Shown here: piece by piece, positions 61,791 through 64,000 of the stretch
How the letters are laid out: every line of letters begins with the position of its first letter
Position numbering within the stretch: position 1 is the first letter of the stretch
Assembly (NCBI GenBank): GCA_026184295.1
Contig: JAHCJK010000005.1
Coordinates: 1 to 64,000, forward strand
Direction: 5' to 3'
DNA from: Planctomycetota bacterium
GTDB lineage: Bacteria; Planctomycetota; SZUA-567; H5-PLA8
DNA: 64,000 bases
Position numbers and translations under genes: made by a program
The notes under the pieces: generated by a model
What the model saw: only the letters and a program-made list of their open reading frames with translations
The model's database searches: none
Told to the model about the DNA's origin: nothing

Positions 61791-62088
61791 AGCGGAGCAC
61801 GCGGCGGATGCACGCTGCTTCCGGAACGTAACCTATTTCCGACGGATTCTAGAAGGGTGCATCGCCGTGTGGATGGGCGAGAAGCGACCTAAGTCGAAGG
61901 TATCGAACAAACTGCGTCTAGGACGTGCCGAAACGATATACGCCTGCGCGTTGGGCATTCGTGTCATGGATGAAACAGAAATGTGCGGCCTTGCGGAACA
62001 TGAACTTGAGTCCCGCCGTTTACCTACGTAGAACAAGATACGCAAAGTACTCATTTCTCAAAACGCTACTTCCAACGCGAGGATTCCT
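61791..62088. other. 298-bp intergenic region
   Basis: The base composition is more even than in coding DNA and short open frames here (for example a 69-codon one at 61925-62134) lack ribosome-binding sites and family resemblance. I see no strong hairpin or palindrome. GAGGA at 62079-62083 is the ribosome-binding site of the next gene, whose promoter must lie in this region but could not be assigned. Confidence 0.5.
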
Positions 62089-64000
62089 ATGCGAATTGCA
62101 CTTGTGCCTCTGGTTATTTTCTTCGTTTCGTTGAATGCGATGGCCGCGGAAAATCTGACCGTACAAGTCAATCCAAGCGCGACGCAGGTGACCGAAGGCG
62201 AGTCCGTCACCTTTACCGTGAGCGTCAAGAATTCCAAGAATGGGAAGCCGGCCAATCTCGCCGGGCGGCGAGTCGATGCGACGTTCCCCACGTCGCAGGA
62301 CGCGGTGACGCTTACCGGTTCGGGAAGCAGCACCTATTCCTACACGGCTGCGACGCATGGAACGGGAACCCAGACGCTCACCGCGACTGTCCGCCTGAAC
62401 ACGCCGCAGTTGGAGGCCGCGCTGCTGCAGGCCATCACGGAGACGCGGAATCGGATTTCGGCACTCACGGCGGAACTTGCCCAGACCTCGCAGTTCCTGC
62501 GCAGGCTGCTGCTGCAGGTCGAGATCGCCGTGAATAACGCGCTGCTGCAGACGCTGGAGCAGCAACTTGTGGCCTTGCGGACGCCGCTTGCCGAAGGCTC
62601 CGCGAGCATCACCGTCGTGCCGCGGCCACAGGGCGTGACGCTGCGCCTGACGGCTCCCGCGGCCAACGCCTTCGTGACCGGCACGGTGACGCTGTCCGTC
62701 GAGAGCAACGCGGCCGTGCCTGGTTCGGCGGCGATCGTCGTCGATGGCACGGCGGGGGCTTTTCAGCAGGTTCCCGCCGGCAATTTCACCTTGCCTTGGG
62801 ATTCCGCCACGGCTGCCGAGGGTGCTCACCAGATCGTGGTGCAGTTCAAGCCCGACGGCCAGGCGCAGACGTATGCCACGCCGTCCCTGTCGTTGCGTGC
62901 GGACCATCTCGCGCCCACGGTCTCGAACCTTCTGCCCGAGGATGGAAGCGCCGGCGATCAGGCGCGCCCGGGCATTTCGGGCCAACTGGCCGACGCCGGG
63001 AGCGGCGTCGATCCAATTTCCGTGACGCTTTTCGTGGACGACCAGCAGGTCGATGTGTCCGTCGTCGGCGACGGGTTCCTGTACACGCCGGCCGCCGATC
63101 TGGCCGTGGGTTCGCATGCCGTTCGGCTGGAGGTCCGGGACCTGGTGGGGAATCTGAAAGCCGTCACCTGGAGTTTCCGGGTCACCGGCGACCAGCCGGC
63201 TTTCGAGAACTTCATGCCCGCCGACGGCAAGTGGGTGAAGGAGAAGCGTCCGATCCTGTTCACGCATGTCGTCGGCAACGGGATCGATCCTGAAAGCATG
63301 AGTCTTTCGATTTCGAAACTGACGGACGCCGGCCGCGTGGCGCTCGCCGGCGTGTCGCCCATCTACTACAACGGAGGCATCACGGCCGAGGTTCCGTACG
63401 ACTTGGAAGAACGGGAGTACGAGGTCACCGCGGAGATTTCGAATCTCGCGGGGCAGGCGGGTTCCGCCACCTGGCGATTCAAGACAGACTACGTTCCGCC
63501 CGCCGTCACCGGACTGGCGGCGGCCTGGACGACCGACGATTTCTTCCCGGAAATTCTGGCGGATTTGAGCGACGCGCGCTCCGGGGTCAACGTTGCGAGC
63601 GTGCGGTTCGAGCTGGACGGGACCGATCTCACCGCTTCGGCCGAGATTTCCGCGGACCGGGTTCGGTATCAGCCCGTGGAACCCCTGAGCGCCGGCACGC
63701 ACGCGCTTGCCGTAAGGGTCGCGGACCTGGCCGGCAACACCACGGTCTTCGAGAGCTTTCTGACCGTCAAGGATCCCGATGCGGACCAGACGGCGCCGCT
63801 CCTCGCGCTTGTCGCGCCCGCCCCAGGGCAATACGTGTCCACCCTGATCCCTCGCGTCGCGTACGTGGACGTCCAATTCGTGGATGTGTCGGGCGTCGAT
63901 CTTTCCAGCGTCGTCCTGAAAATTGACGGCGCGGCAGTGGCGCTGCCGGAAGGGAGCCTGACGGCTGCCGGGCTGCGCTATCCCTTGCCCGCGCTCTTCC
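62089..64000 (+). CDS. Large secreted protein with Ig-like repeats (3' end beyond window)
   Basis: 637 codons are visible with no stop. The first 22 residues are a signal peptide (MRIALVPLVIFFVSLNAMAA). The next 90 form an Ig-like domain (ENLTVQVNPSATQVTEGESV). Then comes a helical stretch (about 105-165, ALLQAITETRNRISALTAEL), which may be a coiled coil. After this, Ig-like modules of about 100 residues repeat, each opening with a PEDGSAG- or PADGKW-like turn and containing SGVDPISVTLFVDD or SGVNVASVRFELD and ending in DLxGN. Such proteins act as cell-surface adhesins or structural filaments. GAGGA precedes the ATG. The C-terminus, and any anchor, is not visible. Confidence 0.8.
   Translation, partial: MRIALVPLVIFFVSLNAMAAENLTVQVNPSATQVTEGESVTFTVSVKNSKNGKPANLAGRRVDATFPTSQDAVTLTGSGSSTYSYTAATHGTGTQTLTATVRLNTPQLEAALLQAITETRNRISALTAELAQTSQFLRRLLLQVEIAVNNALLQTLEQQLVALRTPLAEGSASITVVPRPQGVTLRLTAPAANAFVTGTVTLSVESNAAVPGSAAIVVDGTAGAFQQVPAGNFTLPWDSATAAEGAHQIVVQFKPDGQAQTYATPSLSLRADHLAPTVSNLLPEDGSAGDQARPGISGQLADAGSGVDPISVTLFVDDQQVDVSVVGDGFLYTPAADLAVGSHAVRLEVRDLVGNLKAVTWSFRVTGDQPAFENFMPADGKWVKEKRPILFTHVVGNGIDPESMSLSISKLTDAGRVALAGVSPIYYNGGITAEVPYDLEEREYEVTAEISNLAGQAGSATWRFKTDYVPPAVTGLAAAWTTDDFFPEILADLSDARSGVNVASVRFELDGTDLTASAEISADRVRYQPVEPLSAGTHALAVRVADLAGNTTVFESFLTVKDPDADQTAPLLALVAPAPGQYVSTLIPRVAYVDVQFVDVSGVDLSSVVLKIDGAAVALPEGSLTAAGLRYPLPALF

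Noticed and set aside
61925-62134. 69-codon open frame
   Set aside because: No ribosome-binding site, no family resemblance, and it overlaps the start and signal peptide of the Ig-repeat gene in another frame.

Overview
The window is a high-GC bacterial chromosome segment with tightly packed genes, clear Shine-Dalgarno sites and frequent ATGA stop/start overlaps. I saw no tRNA, rRNA, CRISPR array or insertion sequence. The gene content includes GntR-LacI chimeric regulators, DUF4091/GH123-like and DUF4832-like proteins, kelch-type secreted proteins, a large pseudopilin set and a TonB-like/squalene-cyclase-like fusion. This mix suggests a Planctomycetota / Lentisphaerota / Verrucomicrobiota-type glycan degrader. 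That placement is inference from gene content; there is no phylogenetic marker in the window.

Layout. 1-4192: urease operon ureD(partial)-ureAB(fused)-ureC-ureF-ureG, with no ureE in view. 4294-10858: a GntR-LacI regulator with a palindromic operator and two paralogous secreted kelch-type proteins. 10869-14156: a phytanoyl-CoA-dioxygenase-like (PhyH) gene divergent from an AraC regulator, a small STAS/SpoIIAA-like gene, and a second AraC regulator. 14297-16551: katG and its terminator. 16618-27743: a locus bounded by two matching promoter cassettes (-10 box, GGCCTAGGCC operator, 5'-terminal hairpin) that drive convergent transcripts. It holds a heparinase-like lyase, a GntR-LacI regulator, a sugar dehydrogenase/epimerase, a RidA-PLP-lyase fusion, an RraA-like aldolase, LamG-like proteins and a DUF4091 glycosidase. 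I read it as an amino-sugar/uronate glycan catabolic system and consider it the best candidate for something undescribed.

28031-36241: a VWA protein, an unknown secreted protein, PEP synthase, a DUF4832-type protein and a sigma54 activator with an N-terminal zinc ribbon. 36369-49985: a candidate sigma54-driven operon of about 13.6 kb. It has five pseudopilin-like genes, a double-zinc-ribbon membrane protein, a six-hairpin glycosidase-like protein, a DUF1028 protein and a large GH123/DUF4091-like protein, ending in two hairpins. Four YTGG-N8-TTGC sigma54-like promoters lie upstream of genes at 29925, 33521, 36436 and 50174. 50174-53389: TonB-like/squalene-cyclase-like fusion, then a second AraC/PhyH divergent pair. 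53413-59247: a FadR-type GntR regulator, an RND efflux pump and its membrane-fusion protein, with shared ATTATCGATAAT operators. 59313-61790: a third kelch-like gene divergent from a third GntR-LacI-type regulator. 62089-64000: the start of a large secreted protein with Ig-like repeats, cut by the window end.

Together the genes describe a cell that detects, cuts, imports (transporters not seen here) and oxidises complex glycans. Sugar-responsive regulators sit beside each cluster, and nitrogen metabolism appears through urease and the putative ammonia lyase.
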